A DNA stretch of 64,000 bases from Caulobacter sp. UNC358MFTsu5.1 (GTDB lineage Bacteria; Pseudomonadota; Alphaproteobacteria; Caulobacterales; Caulobacteraceae): assembly GCF_000712075.1 (NCBI RefSeq), contig NZ_JONW01000006.1:248001-312000 (forward strand), given 5' to 3'. The notes under the pieces are model-generated. The model had not been told where the DNA came from, made no database searches, and worked only from the letters and a program-made list of their open reading frames with translations. Of the stretch, positions 25,989-35,141 are shown piece after piece; the stretch's first letter is position 1, and every line of letters begins with the position of its first letter. The position numbers and the translations under genes were made by a program.

Positions 25989-28205
25989 CTACTCGCCCGG
26001 CCGGTAGTTGCGTTCGACGTGACCCGTCAGTTGGTCCGGGTAGAAGTAGGCCGGCCGCAGGGCCCCGTCGGCGTAGCGCTGGGCCTGGTCCAGGAAGTGC
26101 TTCGACTTCGGATCGCCGCTCTCGCCGCCCGCCGACACCGCCAGGGCCTTCACCCGCGGCCCGAACTCGACCACGGCCACGAAGCTGTTGCCGCTGGTCC
26201 CGTAATACTTCTTCGTGCCCGGATAGCGCTTGGCCCCGAACGAGGCCAGCGACCCCCACTGGCCCGAGGCGAAGGGCACCGGGATCGAGGCCTTGGCGTC
26301 GTCGAAGGTCTGGACGATGGCGCCGTCGTTGCGCTGGAAGCGGTTGATCGTCCCCCAGGGCGTGCGCCAGTCGCCGAAGTCGGCGCTCAGGCGATCCGAG
26401 GCCTCGGCCAGGGCTTCCAGCTTCTGGGCCGGGGTCGTGCGTTCGGCCATGTACTTGTAGACCGAAACGCCCTCCTTCCGGGCCTGGGGCGCCGACTTGG
26501 CCCACAGTGCCTCGCCCCAGAACACCGCCAGCGAGGTCTCGGTTGAGGCCGCCGACCACTTCAGGTCCCAGGCCTTCAGCGCCGCCATCTGGGCCGCCAG
26601 CCGCGCCTTCGTCGGATCGCCGTCGGGCGTCGCGTCATAGGCCTTGGACAAGGTCGGGATCAGATCGGCGAAGGCGGTCAGGTAGGGGTCGTAGGCGGCC
26701 TGGATCAGGGTGGGCAGGGTGAAGTCCTTGCGGGCGCTCAGGACCCGCGTGGCGTGGACCCCGCGCGGCGTCTCGCCGACGCTGTCCATGTAGCGCGGAT
26801 AGTCGGCCGGCTTGGGGCTGTAGGGACCGGCGGCCGAATAGGGCCAGTTGTTGGTGTTCATCAGCCAGCCGTTGGGCGGGTTCTTCAGGTGCGGCGCCTC
26901 GGACAGGGCGTGCAGGCCCTTCCAGTCGGCGGCCGGGTTCGCGCCGTCGACGGGTTTGGTGTAGTCGAAGCGGTCGTCGCGCCGGGGGATGAACTGCGGG
27001 TGCAGATAGGCCACCTCGCCCTTGTCGTCGGCGAACAGGGTGTTGTTCGAGGAATTGGCCTTCAGCTCGGCCACCTTCAGGAAGCTCGCATAGTCCACGG
27101 CCTTGGTGCGCAGGAACGACTGCTCCAGCGCCTCGACCGGCTTGTACATCATGGCGAAGGCCACCCACTTGCCGTCCGCCGCCCGGACGATGGGACCGTG
27201 GTGGGTGCGGTAGGTGGTGAAGCTCTTCTTAGCCAGCGAACCGTCGGCGGCGCGATAGGCGATCTCGACCGCGCGTGTCTCGACCGGCCGCTGTTCGGCT
27301 CCGTATTTGTAGAAGAGCTTGCCGCCCTGGCTCTGGATCGTCTCGGCGAACTCGTCGACCACGTCGACCGTGCTGGAGGTGTGCATCCAGCCGGCGTGGG
27401 CGTTGAAGCCCTGATAGACGAAGAACTGGCCCCAGGTCGCCGCGCCATACGCGTTCAGCCCCGCGTCGCTGGTCACCTGCAGCTCGGAGCGGAAGAAGAA
27501 CGAGGTGTGCGGGTTGATCAGCAGCAGGGCGTGGCCGTCCTTGGTGTTGGACGGGGCGATGGCGAAGCCGTTCGAGCCGGTGGGTTCGCGGAACGCCACG
27601 GCCTGGGCGAACTCCCGCGCCCGGACCTCGGTCGAGGCTTGCATCCGGGGCTTGCCGTAGAAGGCCTCCAGCTCGCCCAGCGAGATCCGCTCGACGTCGC
27701 CGCCGATGCTGCCCTCGGTGAAGCTCAGCGCCATCCACGGCTCGAACCGGGTCAGCACCTTGGGCTTCACGTCCGGATGGGTGGCCAGGTAGTAGTTCAG
27801 CCCGTCGGCCCAGGCGTCCATCAGCGCCTTCAGCCAGGCGGGGCTCCTGTCGTAGCGGGCCTGCAGGTCGGCCGGATCGACGAACAGCCGCATCCGCAGA
27901 TCCTGCCAGACCGCCTTCTCGCCTTCAGCCTCGGCCGTGCGGCCCAGATTGGTCAGGTAATTGGCCTCGATGCGCGGGAAGTCGTCCTCGGCCTGGGCGT
28001 AGATCATGCCGAACACCGCGTCGGCGTCGCTCTTGCCGTGGACGTGGGCGATCCCCCAGTCGTCGCGGGTGATCTGGACCCGCTGCGCCGTGGCCTGCTG
28101 GCGGGCCAGGTCGCCGGCGGGCTGGGCCAGGGCTGTCGAGGAAAGGGCCGGCCCGGAGAGCGCAGCGCAGGCGGCCGACAACAGAAGCAGTTTTCCGATA
28201 CGCAA
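25989..28205 (-). CDS. Penicillin acylase-family (Ntn) secreted acylase
   Basis: 738 residues with an N-terminal signal peptide (RIGKLLLLSAACAALSGPALSSTALA). The precursor has the usual order: alpha subunit (ITRDDWGIAHVHGKSDADAVFGMIYAQAEDDF), a spacer, then the autocleavage site PTG-SNGFAIAPSNT, where Ser211 becomes the beta-chain N-terminal nucleophile. NPHTSFFFRSEL and the late TSGNSFVAVVEFG also fit. Members cleave acyl-amides such as acyl-homoserine lactones, penicillins or aculeacin; substrate unknown. The start is TTG at 28205, supported by GGGAGGG six bases upstream and by the signal peptide. No ATG is suitably placed. Confidence 0.88.
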   Translation of the reverse strand: MRIGKLLLLSAACAALSGPALSSTALAQPAGDLARQQATAQRVQITRDDWGIAHVHGKSDADAVFGMIYAQAEDDFPRIEANYLTNLGRTAEAEGEKAVWQDLRMRLFVDPADLQARYDRSPAWLKALMDAWADGLNYYLATHPDVKPKVLTRFEPWMALSFTEGSIGGDVERISLGELEAFYGKPRMQASTEVRAREFAQAVAFREPTGSNGFAIAPSNTKDGHALLLINPHTSFFFRSELQVTSDAGLNAYGAATWGQFFVYQGFNAHAGWMHTSSTVDVVDEFAETIQSQGGKLFYKYGAEQRPVETRAVEIAYRAADGSLAKKSFTTYRTHHGPIVRAADGKWVAFAMMYKPVEALEQSFLRTKAVDYASFLKVAELKANSSNNTLFADDKGEVAYLHPQFIPRRDDRFDYTKPVDGANPAADWKGLHALSEAPHLKNPPNGWLMNTNNWPYSAAGPYSPKPADYPRYMDSVGETPRGVHATRVLSARKDFTLPTLIQAAYDPYLTAFADLIPTLSKAYDATPDGDPTKARLAAQMAALKAWDLKWSAASTETSLAVFWGEALWAKSAPQARKEGVSVYKYMAERTTPAQKLEALAEASDRLSADFGDWRTPWGTINRFQRNDGAIVQTFDDAKASIPVPFASGQWGSLASFGAKRYPGTKKYYGTSGNSFVAVVEFGPRVKALAVSAGGESGDPKSKHFLDQAQRYADGALRPAYFYPDQLTGHVERNYRPGE

Positions 28206-28345
28206 GAGAGGCCCTCCCGATCCAGGGAGCGGAACGTCGGGCGCCGCGCGACCCTTGTCCAGGTCCGCGCGGGCGTGCGACGCGATCCGGCGGACCCCGC
28301 GCGAAAAGCGGGCGGGTCGGCGTCAAAGGATGTCTGGAAGGTCCT

Positions 28346-28421
28346 TGGTGGAGCCGAGGGGAATCGAACCCCTGACCTCCTCATTGCGAACGAGGCGCTC
28401 TACCATCTGAGCTACGGCCCC
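28346..28421 (-). tRNA. tRNA-Ala (anticodon CGC)
   Basis: 76 nt including an encoded CCA. The acceptor stem GGGGCCG/CGGCTCC has one G-T pair. The D arm is GCTC-AGATGGTA-GAGC. The anticodon stem is CCTCG/TGAGG with loop TTCGCAA, and the T arm is AGGGG-TTCGATT-CCCCT. Anticodon CGC reads GCG, a common Ala codon in this GC-rich genome. It lies alone between the acylase gene and yggT. Confidence 0.95.
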
Positions 28422-28545
28422 AAGGAAGCGCGGAGATACGTTGGGGCGGCGGCCTCGTCAAGCGCCCGGTTGGCCGATCTGCGGCCTTTGCTTGCCAGGG
28501 CCGCCAAGGCGCGGCAATGAAGCGGGACACTCGGACGGGAAGCCC

Positions 28546-28875
28546 ATGGTCGCCATCATCAACTTCGTCTTCTTCATCGCCGGCGCGCTGCTCAGCCTGC
28601 TGTGGTGGGCGATCATCATCTCGGCCGTGCTGAGCTGGCTGGTGGCGTTCGACATCATCAACCTGCGCAATCCCTATCTCCGCCAGATCGCCGAGTTCCT
28701 CGACCGGGTGACCGATCCGGTCCTGCGGCCGTTCCGCCGCATCATCCCGCCGCTGGGCGGCGTCGACATCAGCCCGATCATCGTGCTGCTGATCATCACC
28801 GGCGTGCGGGTCTATCTGCTGCCGGCCCTGCACGACGCCCTGGTGGGCCTGGTCACCGGCGGCAGCTACTACTGA
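28546..28875 (+). CDS. YggT-family membrane protein
   Basis: 109 residues with two hydrophobic regions. WWAIIISAVLSWLVAF and NPYLRQIAEFLDRVTDPVLRPFRRIIPPLGGVDISPIIVLLII are the repeated YggT signature, found in envelope and division-associated proteins of many bacteria and in chloroplast CCB3-like proteins. ATG 28546 follows GGACGGGAAG; the upstream open frame overlaps the tRNA region and is not coding. Its stop is four bases from the next ATG, so it is paired with the DUF167 gene as in many proteobacteria. Confidence 0.9.
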   Translation: MVAIINFVFFIAGALLSLLWWAIIISAVLSWLVAFDIINLRNPYLRQIAEFLDRVTDPVLRPFRRIIPPLGGVDISPIIVLLIITGVRVYLLPALHDALVGLVTGGSYY

Positions 28876-28879
28876 TCCC

Positions 28880-29182
28880 ATGTCGTCCAAGGTCCGCCTG
28901 GCGGTCCGCCTCACCCCGCGCGGCGGGCGCGAGGCCGTCGACGGCTGGGCGGTGGACGGCGAGGGGCGGCCCTATCTGAAGGTGCGGGTCGCCGCCCCGC
29001 CGGTCGAGGGCGCGGCCAACGCGGCGCTGCTGGCCCTGCTGGCCAAGACCCTGGGCTTGGCCAAGTCGTCCCTGTCCATCGCCTCGGGCGCCGGGGCGCG
29101 GCTGAAGCTGGTCGAGATCGAGGGCTGCGACGCGTTGTCGCTGGAGCGGGTCCTGGGGCGGCCGCCGGACGGCGTTTCCTGA
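28880..29182 (+). CDS. DUF167 (YggU) family protein
   Basis: 100 residues. The core signature GRPYLKVRVAAPPVEGAANAALLALLAKTLGL and the strand-helix SSLSIASGAGARLKLVEIEG identify DUF167. Structures of this small cytoplasmic alpha/beta fold exist, but the function is unknown. It is co-transcribed with yggT, the usual arrangement. ATG 28880 is four bases after the upstream stop. Confidence 0.9.
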   Translation: MSSKVRLAVRLTPRGGREAVDGWAVDGEGRPYLKVRVAAPPVEGAANAALLALLAKTLGLAKSSLSIASGAGARLKLVEIEGCDALSLERVLGRPPDGVS

Positions 29183-29392
29183 TACGTCCAGGCAAGCCGT
29201 GATCACGAATCTCATCCCGCCATCGCCCGCGAGTTGAAAATGCCCCTTCAGGGCGGGAATGCGGGCAGGTTCCGTCCGTGGTCGGTCGAAAACCCCGCGA
29301 ACGAATCAGGGTCTTTCACCCCCTCTTAGCGACGATGTTTCATGCTATGGGCATTCCGCGCGTGGTGGGGACCACGTGACACGGGGGGCTGT

Positions 29393-31126
29393 GTGGACGA
29401 CGGACGGCATCAGTCTGCTGAGGTGAGGGCGGCGCTCGCGCGGCGCGGCAACCTGTACCTGCGTGTCGTCGCCACGGTGATGATCGCCCTGATGCTGCAC
29501 GTCTTCATGGGCGCCAGCTGGACCTGGCTGTGGGCGGGGACCTATTCGGCCGCCCAGCTGCTGGAGCTGATCCTGATCCGCCGGATGGTGCGCCGGCCCA
29601 ATCCCGGCCGCGCCTTGCGGTTCGCCGTCGCCGCCATGCCGGCGGTGACCTCGGTCATCTTCGGCTTCCTGTCTCTGCCGCTGTTCGCCTCGTCGGTGCG
29701 GTTCGCCCCCACCCTGGGCGGCATGCTGCTGGCCGGGGCCCTGCTCAACGTCATCGTCGTCAATTCCAGCCTGAGGTCGGCGACGATCTCGGCGGCCGCG
29801 CCCCACGTGGTCTATCTGCTGATCGTGCCGTTCGTGGCCCGGGCGGCCAATCCGCACGCCCCGCTGGCCAACGCCCTGTGGTTCGGGGTGGCCCTGCTGA
29901 TCGTCTCGGTGTTCGTCGCCGCCCGCACCCTGGAGCGGGCCCTGCGCGCCGAGGCCGCGGCCAAGGAGGAGGCCGAGCGCCGTCGTCACGAGGCCGAGGA
30001 GGCCGTCGCCGCCAAGTCGGCCTTCGTGGCCATGATCAGCCACGAGCTGCGCACGCCGATCAGCGCCATCCTGGCCGGGGCGGCGCGCCTGCACAGCGAC
30101 GTGCCCGAGGCCGCCTCCAAGCTGCACGCCCAGCTGATCGGCGACGCCGGGGCGATGATGCGCACCCTGCTCAACGACCTGCTGGACCTATCGCGCCTGG
30201 ACGCCGGGCGGATGGCGGTCGAGCAGGCCCCGTTCGACCTGCGCCAGGCCATGGCCGACACCCTGCGGCTGTGGCGACCCGACGCCAACAAGAAGGGCCT
30301 GCGCCTGCGGGTCGAGGGCGCGGCGCATCTTCCGAGGTGGGTGGCCGGCGACGCCATGCGCCTGCGCCAGGTGCTGAACAACCTGCTGTCCAACGCCATC
30401 AAGTTCACCGACCGCGGCGCGGTCACCGTGCGCCTGTCGGCGCGCGAGGCCGACGATCACCTGGTGTTCGAGGCGGTGGTCGCCGACACCGGGCGCGGCC
30501 TGACCGAGGACCAACTGGCGCGGCTGTTCACGCCCTTCGACCAGCTGGCGTCCAACGTCGCCCGCGAGCACGGCGGTTCGGGCCTGGGCCTGGTGATCAG
30601 CCGCGAGCTGGCCCGGCTGATGGGCGGCGACCTGATGGTGACCAGCAGGCCCGGCAAGGGTTCGCGCTTCCGGCTGGAGGTGCGCGTCGAGGCGGCCGAG
30701 GCCCCGGGCTCCCAGGCCGGCGGCGTCGTCGTCGAGGGCGCGCGGGTGCTGGTGGTCGACGACCACGTGGTCAACCGCCGGGCCATCGAGCTGGTCCTGC
30801 AGTCGTTCGGCATCCAGCCCACCCTGGCCGAGTCCGGCGAGCGGGCCTTGGAGCTGCTGCAGTCCGAGGTGTTCGACGTCATGCTGATGGACGTCTACAT
30901 GCCCGGCATGGACGGCCGCGACGCCACGCGCCAGCTGCGCGCCGCCGAGGGGCCCAACCGCGACATCCCGGTGATCGCCGTCACCGCCTCGGCCACCGCC
31001 AAGGACTGGGAAGCCTGCCACGCGGCCGGGATGAACGCCCACGTCGCCAAGCCGATCGACCCCAGCCAACTGCACGCGGCCCTGAGCGAGGTGCTGCCGA
31101 CGGGGACGGCGCGGGCGGCGGCCTAG
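29393..31126 (+). CDS. Membrane hybrid histidine kinase with receiver domain
   Basis: 577 residues from GTG 29393. A membrane domain of about six helices covers residues 15-180. A short coiled coil (AEAAAKEEAERRRHEAEEAVAAK) leads to the HisKA box FVAMISHELRTPISAI (His217). The ATPase domain has N, G1 and G2 boxes NNLLSNAIKF, VADTGRGL and GGSGLGLVIS. A REC domain has phospho-acceptor Asp500 in VMLMDVYMPGMDG and the conserved Lys in HVAKPI. ATG 29342 is in frame but has no Shine-Dalgarno and overlaps a hairpin (CGTGGT-GGGG-ACCACG); GTG 29393 follows GGGGGG. Signal and downstream partner unknown. Confidence 0.88.
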   Translation: MDDGRHQSAEVRAALARRGNLYLRVVATVMIALMLHVFMGASWTWLWAGTYSAAQLLELILIRRMVRRPNPGRALRFAVAAMPAVTSVIFGFLSLPLFASSVRFAPTLGGMLLAGALLNVIVVNSSLRSATISAAAPHVVYLLIVPFVARAANPHAPLANALWFGVALLIVSVFVAARTLERALRAEAAAKEEAERRRHEAEEAVAAKSAFVAMISHELRTPISAILAGAARLHSDVPEAASKLHAQLIGDAGAMMRTLLNDLLDLSRLDAGRMAVEQAPFDLRQAMADTLRLWRPDANKKGLRLRVEGAAHLPRWVAGDAMRLRQVLNNLLSNAIKFTDRGAVTVRLSAREADDHLVFEAVVADTGRGLTEDQLARLFTPFDQLASNVAREHGGSGLGLVISRELARLMGGDLMVTSRPGKGSRFRLEVRVEAAEAPGSQAGGVVVEGARVLVVDDHVVNRRAIELVLQSFGIQPTLAESGERALELLQSEVFDVMLMDVYMPGMDGRDATRQLRAAEGPNRDIPVIAVTASATAKDWEACHAAGMNAHVAKPIDPSQLHAALSEVLPTGTARAAA

Positions 31127-31135
31127 GCGGAGCCA

Positions 31136-31237
31136 GCCCCCTCCGGCCCTCCGGGCCACCTCCCCCAGAGGGGGAGGATCTATGCCGCGCCAGATGCTCC
31201 CCCTCTGGGGGAGCTGTCGCGAAGCGACTGAGGGGGT
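31136..31237. repeat. Intergenic palindrome pair (C-rich repeat family), copy 4
   Basis: Two inverted copies lie between the convergent kinase and vsr genes. The first has GGCCC-TCC-GGGCC followed by CCTCCCCC-AGA-GGGGGAGG (31159-31177). The second has CTCCCCC-TCT-GGGGGAG (31197-31213) followed by a GTCGC-GAA-GCGAC hairpin. The C-rich borders match copies 1, 3 and 5; the inner stems differ. Confidence 0.8.
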
Positions 31238-31675
31238 CTACGCGGGCGGGGTCTCGTCCAACAACTTCGCCAGCCGCCCCTTCAACCCCTCCCGATCCTT
31301 CATCTCGCACTCCCACACCGTTTCCACCCGCCAGCCGGCCGCCGCCAGGTCGGTGCGGTTGCGCGCGTCCCGGGCGACGTTCCGCGCCACCTTGGCCAGC
31401 CAGTAGTCGCGGTTGGCCTTGGGCACGCGCGAGCCGCGCGGGCAGTCGTGGCCGTGCCAGAAGCAGCCGTGGACGAAGATCGCCAGCCGGCGGCCGGGCA
31501 TGGCCACGTCGGGCGAGCCGGGCAGGTCCTTGCGGTGCAGGCGGTAGCGCGCGCCGAGATCGGTCAGCAGCCGGCGCAGCAGCAGCTCGGGCTTGGTGTC
31601 CCGGCTCCTGACCCGGGCCATCACGGCCGAGCGCTTGGCGGGGTCGAAGACGTCCGTGGACTTGGGGGCGGTCAT
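31238..31675 (-). CDS. vsr: Very short patch repair endonuclease Vsr
   Basis: 145 residues. Vsr nicks DNA 5' of T-G mismatches that arise when 5-methylcytosine deaminates. The family run RSAVMARVRSRDTKPELLLRRLL is followed by GSPDVAMPGRRLAIFVHGCFWHGHDC, with catalytic Asp56 and the zinc and active-site Cys and His of the second segment. WRVETVWECEMKD closes the fold. Its ATG overlaps the stop of the FAD monooxygenase gene by four bases (ATGA). A C5 methyltransferase gene lies 2.3 kb upstream on the same strand. Confidence 0.92.
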   Translation of the reverse strand: MTAPKSTDVFDPAKRSAVMARVRSRDTKPELLLRRLLTDLGARYRLHRKDLPGSPDVAMPGRRLAIFVHGCFWHGHDCPRGSRVPKANRDYWLAKVARNVARDARNRTDLAAAGWRVETVWECEMKDREGLKGRLAKLLDETPPA

Positions 31676-32874
31676 GGCCGTGTAACGCGCGGGAACCGTC
31701 CCAGGCGCAGGGTCCCCGTCAGCAGGCGCGCCGCCACCTGCTTGACGCCGGGCAAGCCCGACATCGGGGTGAAGATCCAGTCGCGCACCGCGGGCCAGAA
31801 GCCGCCGTGCGACTGGAACAGCGGGGTCAGGGCCTTGGACGCCACCTGGTAGAGGGCCGTGTGGCGGCGGCGGTCGGCCTGCCAGGCACCAACCGAAACG
31901 GCGACGGGGCGGCTGTCGCGGCCCAGGCGCTCGGCCAGCTCGACCGCGTCCATCAGAGCCAGGTTCGCGCCCTGTCCCAGCTGCGGGCTGGTGCCGTGGG
32001 CCGCGTCGCCCAGCAGGGTGCAGGCCTGATGGTTCCAGCGGCCCACCGAGACGTCGCGATAGAGCGCCTTGGAGAAGCCGTTCCAGTCGTCGCGTTCGGC
32101 CAGCAGGGCGGCCAGGTCGGGCCACAGGGGTTTGAGGCGCTGGTCGCGCCAGGCGGCGAAGTCGCCGGCCAGGAAGGCGTCGAGGCCGGCGACCGGCACG
32201 GACCAGAACATCGCCAGGCCGGTGGGCGACAGGCCGTCCGGATCGCGACCGACGGGCAGGGCGCCGACCATCACCTCGGCGCGATGGTAGATCTGGCGCA
32301 GCGCCCCGCCGAACCGGTCGCAGGGATCGGCCACGTGGGTCCAGACCGCGCCCCACGGATAGACCGGCGCCCGGGCGCCGGGGCGCAGGACCGGCCGCAG
32401 CGGCGAGGCCGAGCCGTCGGCGACCACCGCCAGGTCGAACGGTCCCCAGGACCGGCCGCGCTCGTCGTGCAGGATGGGGCGTGCGGGGTGCTCGATCCGG
32501 ACGATGCGGGCCCCGGTCACCACCTCGACGCCCGCGCCGGGCAGGGCGTCGTGCAGGGTCTGGAACAGCACGCCGCGATGGATGCCGACGCCGTGCCCCC
32601 CGGGCCGCCAGTCGTTGTAGTCCAGGTCCATGACCTTGCGGCCGCGGCTGTCCTGGCCTTCCAGCCGACCGACCACGGCGCCGGCGGCGCGGACCTGTTC
32701 GTCCAGCTGGAGCGCACGCAGGGCCGCCAGGCCCGTCGGCTGGAGGAGCAGGCCCGAACCCAGCGGGCGCGGGGCCTCGAAGGCCTCCAGCAGGGTGACG
32801 GCGTGGCCGGCGCGCGCCAGGGCGAGGGCGGCGGCCATGCCGCCCACCCCGCATCCGACGATCCCGACGCGCAC
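31672..32874 (-). CDS. FAD-dependent aromatic-ring-type monooxygenase
   Basis: 400 residues. The N-terminal FAD Rossmann motif is VGIVGCGVGGMAAALALARAGHAVTLLEAF. A middle motif VVADGSASPLR is of the Asp-Gly type, and the second FAD motif is LLGDAAHGTSPQLGQGANLALMDAVELA. Together these are typical of group A flavin hydroxylases (salicylate hydroxylase, UbiH-like). Substrate unknown. The ATG at 32874 directly precedes the Rossmann strand. The 4-bp overlap with vsr shows co-translation despite unrelated functions. Confidence 0.88.
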   Translation of the reverse strand: MRVGIVGCGVGGMAAALALARAGHAVTLLEAFEAPRPLGSGLLLQPTGLAALRALQLDEQVRAAGAVVGRLEGQDSRGRKVMDLDYNDWRPGGHGVGIHRGVLFQTLHDALPGAGVEVVTGARIVRIEHPARPILHDERGRSWGPFDLAVVADGSASPLRPVLRPGARAPVYPWGAVWTHVADPCDRFGGALRQIYHRAEVMVGALPVGRDPDGLSPTGLAMFWSVPVAGLDAFLAGDFAAWRDQRLKPLWPDLAALLAERDDWNGFSKALYRDVSVGRWNHQACTLLGDAAHGTSPQLGQGANLALMDAVELAERLGRDSRPVAVSVGAWQADRRRHTALYQVASKALTPLFQSHGGFWPAVRDWIFTPMSGLPGVKQVAARLLTGTLRLGRFPRVTRP

Positions 32875-32900
32875 GCCCCCGCGTTCCGCCTAGGTCCGGG

Positions 32901-33887
32901 TCAGAGGCCTTCGAACAGGGCGGTCGACAGGTAGCGCTCGGCGAAGCTGGGGATGATCGCCACGATCAGCTTGCCGGCGTACTCGTCGCGCATGGCCAAG
33001 TCGAAGGCCGCGGTCAGGGCCGCGCCCGAGCTGATGCCCACCGGCAGGCCTTCGGTCGAGGCCGCCTTGCGGGCCATGGCGAAGCTGTCGTCGTTCGACA
33101 CCTGGATGACCTCGTCGATCACGCCGCGGTCCAGGATGCCCGGCACGAAGCCGGCGCCGATCCCCTGGATCTTGTGCGGGCCGGGCGCGCCGCCCGACAG
33201 CACGGCCGAGGCTTCCGGCTCGACCGCGACCATCTTCACCGACGGCTTGCGGGCCTTCAGCACCTGGCCGACGCCCGAGATGGTGCCGCCGGTGCCCACG
33301 CCCGAGACCACGGCGTCCACGGCGCCGGCGGTGTCGTTCCAGATCTCTTCCGCCGTCGAGACGCGGTGGATCAGCGGGTTGGCGGTGTTCTCGAACTGCT
33401 GGGGCATCACCGCGCCGGGGATGGCCTCGATGATCTCCTGGGCGCGGGCGACGGCGCCGCGCATGCCCTTCTCGGCCGGGGTCAGCTCCAGCTTGGCGCC
33501 CAGCAGCAGCAGCATCTTGCGGCGCTCGATCGACATGCTTTCCGGCATGACCAGGGTCAGCTTGTAGCCCTTGGCGGCGGCCACGAAGGCCAGGGCGATG
33601 CCGGTGTTGCCCGAGGTCGGCTCGACGATCACGCCACCCGGCTTCAAGAGACCTTTCGCCTCCAGGTATTCGATCATCGCCACGCCGATGCGGTCCTTGA
33701 CCGAGGCCAGCGGGTTGAAGAACTCCAGCTTGGCCACGACCGTGCCCTTGGGCTTCAGCTCGGCGGTCAGGTTGGGCAGGCGGACCAGCGGCGTGTCGCC
33801 GACCGTGTCCAGGATCGAGTCGAAGATCTTGCCGCGCCCGGCGCGCTTGAACCGCGCGGCGTCGTAGATCGAGGAGGCGTCGTCCAT
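32901..33887 (-). CDS. cysK: Cysteine synthase A
   Basis: 328-residue PLP enzyme that converts O-acetylserine and sulfide to cysteine. The cofactor lysine is Lys64 in [11 protein letters not shown]. The substrate loop [12 protein letters not shown] and the phosphate loop [13 protein letters not shown] are present, and the C-terminal [12 protein letters not shown] closes the active site. The first 20 residues are an unusual polar extension. It lies upstream of the monooxygenase gene in the same direction. Confidence 0.95.
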   Translation of the reverse strand: MDDASSIYDAARFKRAGRGKIFDSILDTVGDTPLVRLPNLTAELKPKGTVVAKLEFFNPLASVKDRIGVAMIEYLEAKGLLKPGGVIVEPTSGNTGIALAFVAAAKGYKLTLVMPESMSIERRKMLLLLGAKLELTPAEKGMRGAVARAQEIIEAIPGAVMPQQFENTANPLIHRVSTAEEIWNDTAGAVDAVVSGVGTGGTISGVGQVLKARKPSVKMVAVEPEASAVLSGGAPGPHKIQGIGAGFVPGILDRGVIDEVIQVSNDDSFAMARKAASTEGLPVGISSGAALTAAFDLAMRDEYAGKLIVAIIPSFAERYLSTALFEGL

Positions 33888-33950
33888 GGGAAGTCTCGCT
33901 TGAGAAGGATTTAACCCACCTTAGGCCGTGGGTTTTGACGTGTCAGCGGC

Positions 33951-35096
33951 TCATTCGGCCGCCAGAGGCGCAGATTTTCTTGAGGCCAGCGGAGTCAGCA
34001 GCCGCTCGGACAGCCAGCGCACCACCGGGGCGGCCACCCCGTCGCCGATCACGTGCAGGCCGGCCGTGGCGCTGCGGGGCAGGCGATAGCCGTCGGGCAG
34101 GCCCATCAGCCGGGCGCCCTCGCGCGGGGTGACCAGGCGCGAGCGTACCTGGCCCTTGTCGATCACCAGCAGGGTCTGGCGCGAGGAGCCGCCGCGCGGC
34201 GTGCGCAGGCAGCCAGCCAGGCCGTCGAAGCGCACCTCGGCCCGCTGGTCGCCGCCGCGCATGCGCCGGAAGACCGCGCCGACCGCGCGCTCGCCGCTCC
34301 GGATGCGCGCGTCGACCGAAGCGCGGTGCGACGGGGCCATCAGGTCCAGCAGGGCGGCGGTGGCCTCCTCGCCGCGCCATTCGACCTGATCGTCGGGCTC
34401 CAGCACGGCGGCGAGGTCGGCGTTACGGGCGGGCGGGGCGTCCAGGCCCCACCAGATCCAGCGCTCTTTCAGATCGGCCGGCAGGCGGGCGGCGGCCTCG
34501 CGCACGGCCCGGCCGTGTAACGGGCTCTGGCCCTCCAGGCCGTCGACCGGCAGGCGGGTGGCCACCACGAAGACGCGCGGCCGCGACTGGGGCACGAAGT
34601 GCGAGGCGTCGATCTCGAGGGCGCCGAAGCGATAGCCGCGCGCCGCCAGCAGGCCGCACAGGGCGGTGAAGTCGTCGCCCCGGTGCGAGGTCAGCAGGCC
34701 CACCACGTTCTCGACCACCACGGTGTCGGGCGCGCGGCCCTGGTCGTCCAGCGCCTCGATCAGCTTCCAGAAGCCGAAGAAGGCCGATGATCGCTCGCCC
34801 GCCAGGCCCTTGCGGGCGCCGGCCAGGCTGAGGTCCTGGCAGGGGCTGGACGCCCAGGCCAGGTCGGCGCGGCCCGGCAGGTCGTCGGCGGTCAGGTCCC
34901 AGACGTCGCCTTGGTGGAAGTGCCCCTTTCCATCCTTCATGCCGAGGCCGGGAAAGTTGTCGGCGTAGGTCGCCGCCTTGACGGCGTCGAAGTCGTTGGC
35001 GAAGGCGCAGTCCCAGGCCTGGCCCAGGCCCAGGCGGGCCATGCCGCCGCCGGCGAAGAACTCGAAGAAGGAGAGGGGAGAGGCGTTCCGATTCAT
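33951..35096 (-). CDS. C5-cytosine DNA methyltransferase (Dcm-like)
   Basis: 381 residues. Motif I is FFEFFAGGGMARLGLG. Motif IV is ASSPCQDLSLAG with catalytic Cys86. Motif VI is VVVENVVGLL (Glu129-Asn130), and motif VIII is QSRPRVFVVA. A target-recognition region covers about 185-320, and motifs IX-X are RLMGLPDGYRLP and VIGDGVAAPVVRWL. The recognition sequence cannot be read. The frame is open upstream to 35462, but that part is antisense to the lipoprotein gene, and ATG 35096 starts at the conserved N-terminus. No cognate restriction enzyme is seen; vsr lies downstream on the same strand. Confidence 0.92.
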   Translation of the reverse strand: MNRNASPLSFFEFFAGGGMARLGLGQAWDCAFANDFDAVKAATYADNFPGLGMKDGKGHFHQGDVWDLTADDLPGRADLAWASSPCQDLSLAGARKGLAGERSSAFFGFWKLIEALDDQGRAPDTVVVENVVGLLTSHRGDDFTALCGLLAARGYRFGALEIDASHFVPQSRPRVFVVATRLPVDGLEGQSPLHGRAVREAAARLPADLKERWIWWGLDAPPARNADLAAVLEPDDQVEWRGEEATAALLDLMAPSHRASVDARIRSGERAVGAVFRRMRGGDQRAEVRFDGLAGCLRTPRGGSSRQTLLVIDKGQVRSRLVTPREGARLMGLPDGYRLPRSATAGLHVIGDGVAAPVVRWLSERLLTPLASRKSAPLAAE

Positions 35097-35141
35097 CGCG
35101 GGGGAGTCTAGCGTGAGCCGCCCTCCGGAGGATAGCGCCGC

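Noticed and set aside
33905-33925. CtrA-like box upstream of cysK (TTAACC ... TTAGG)
   Set aside because: The spacing is six rather than seven bases and the second half-site does not match TTAA, so it is not called.
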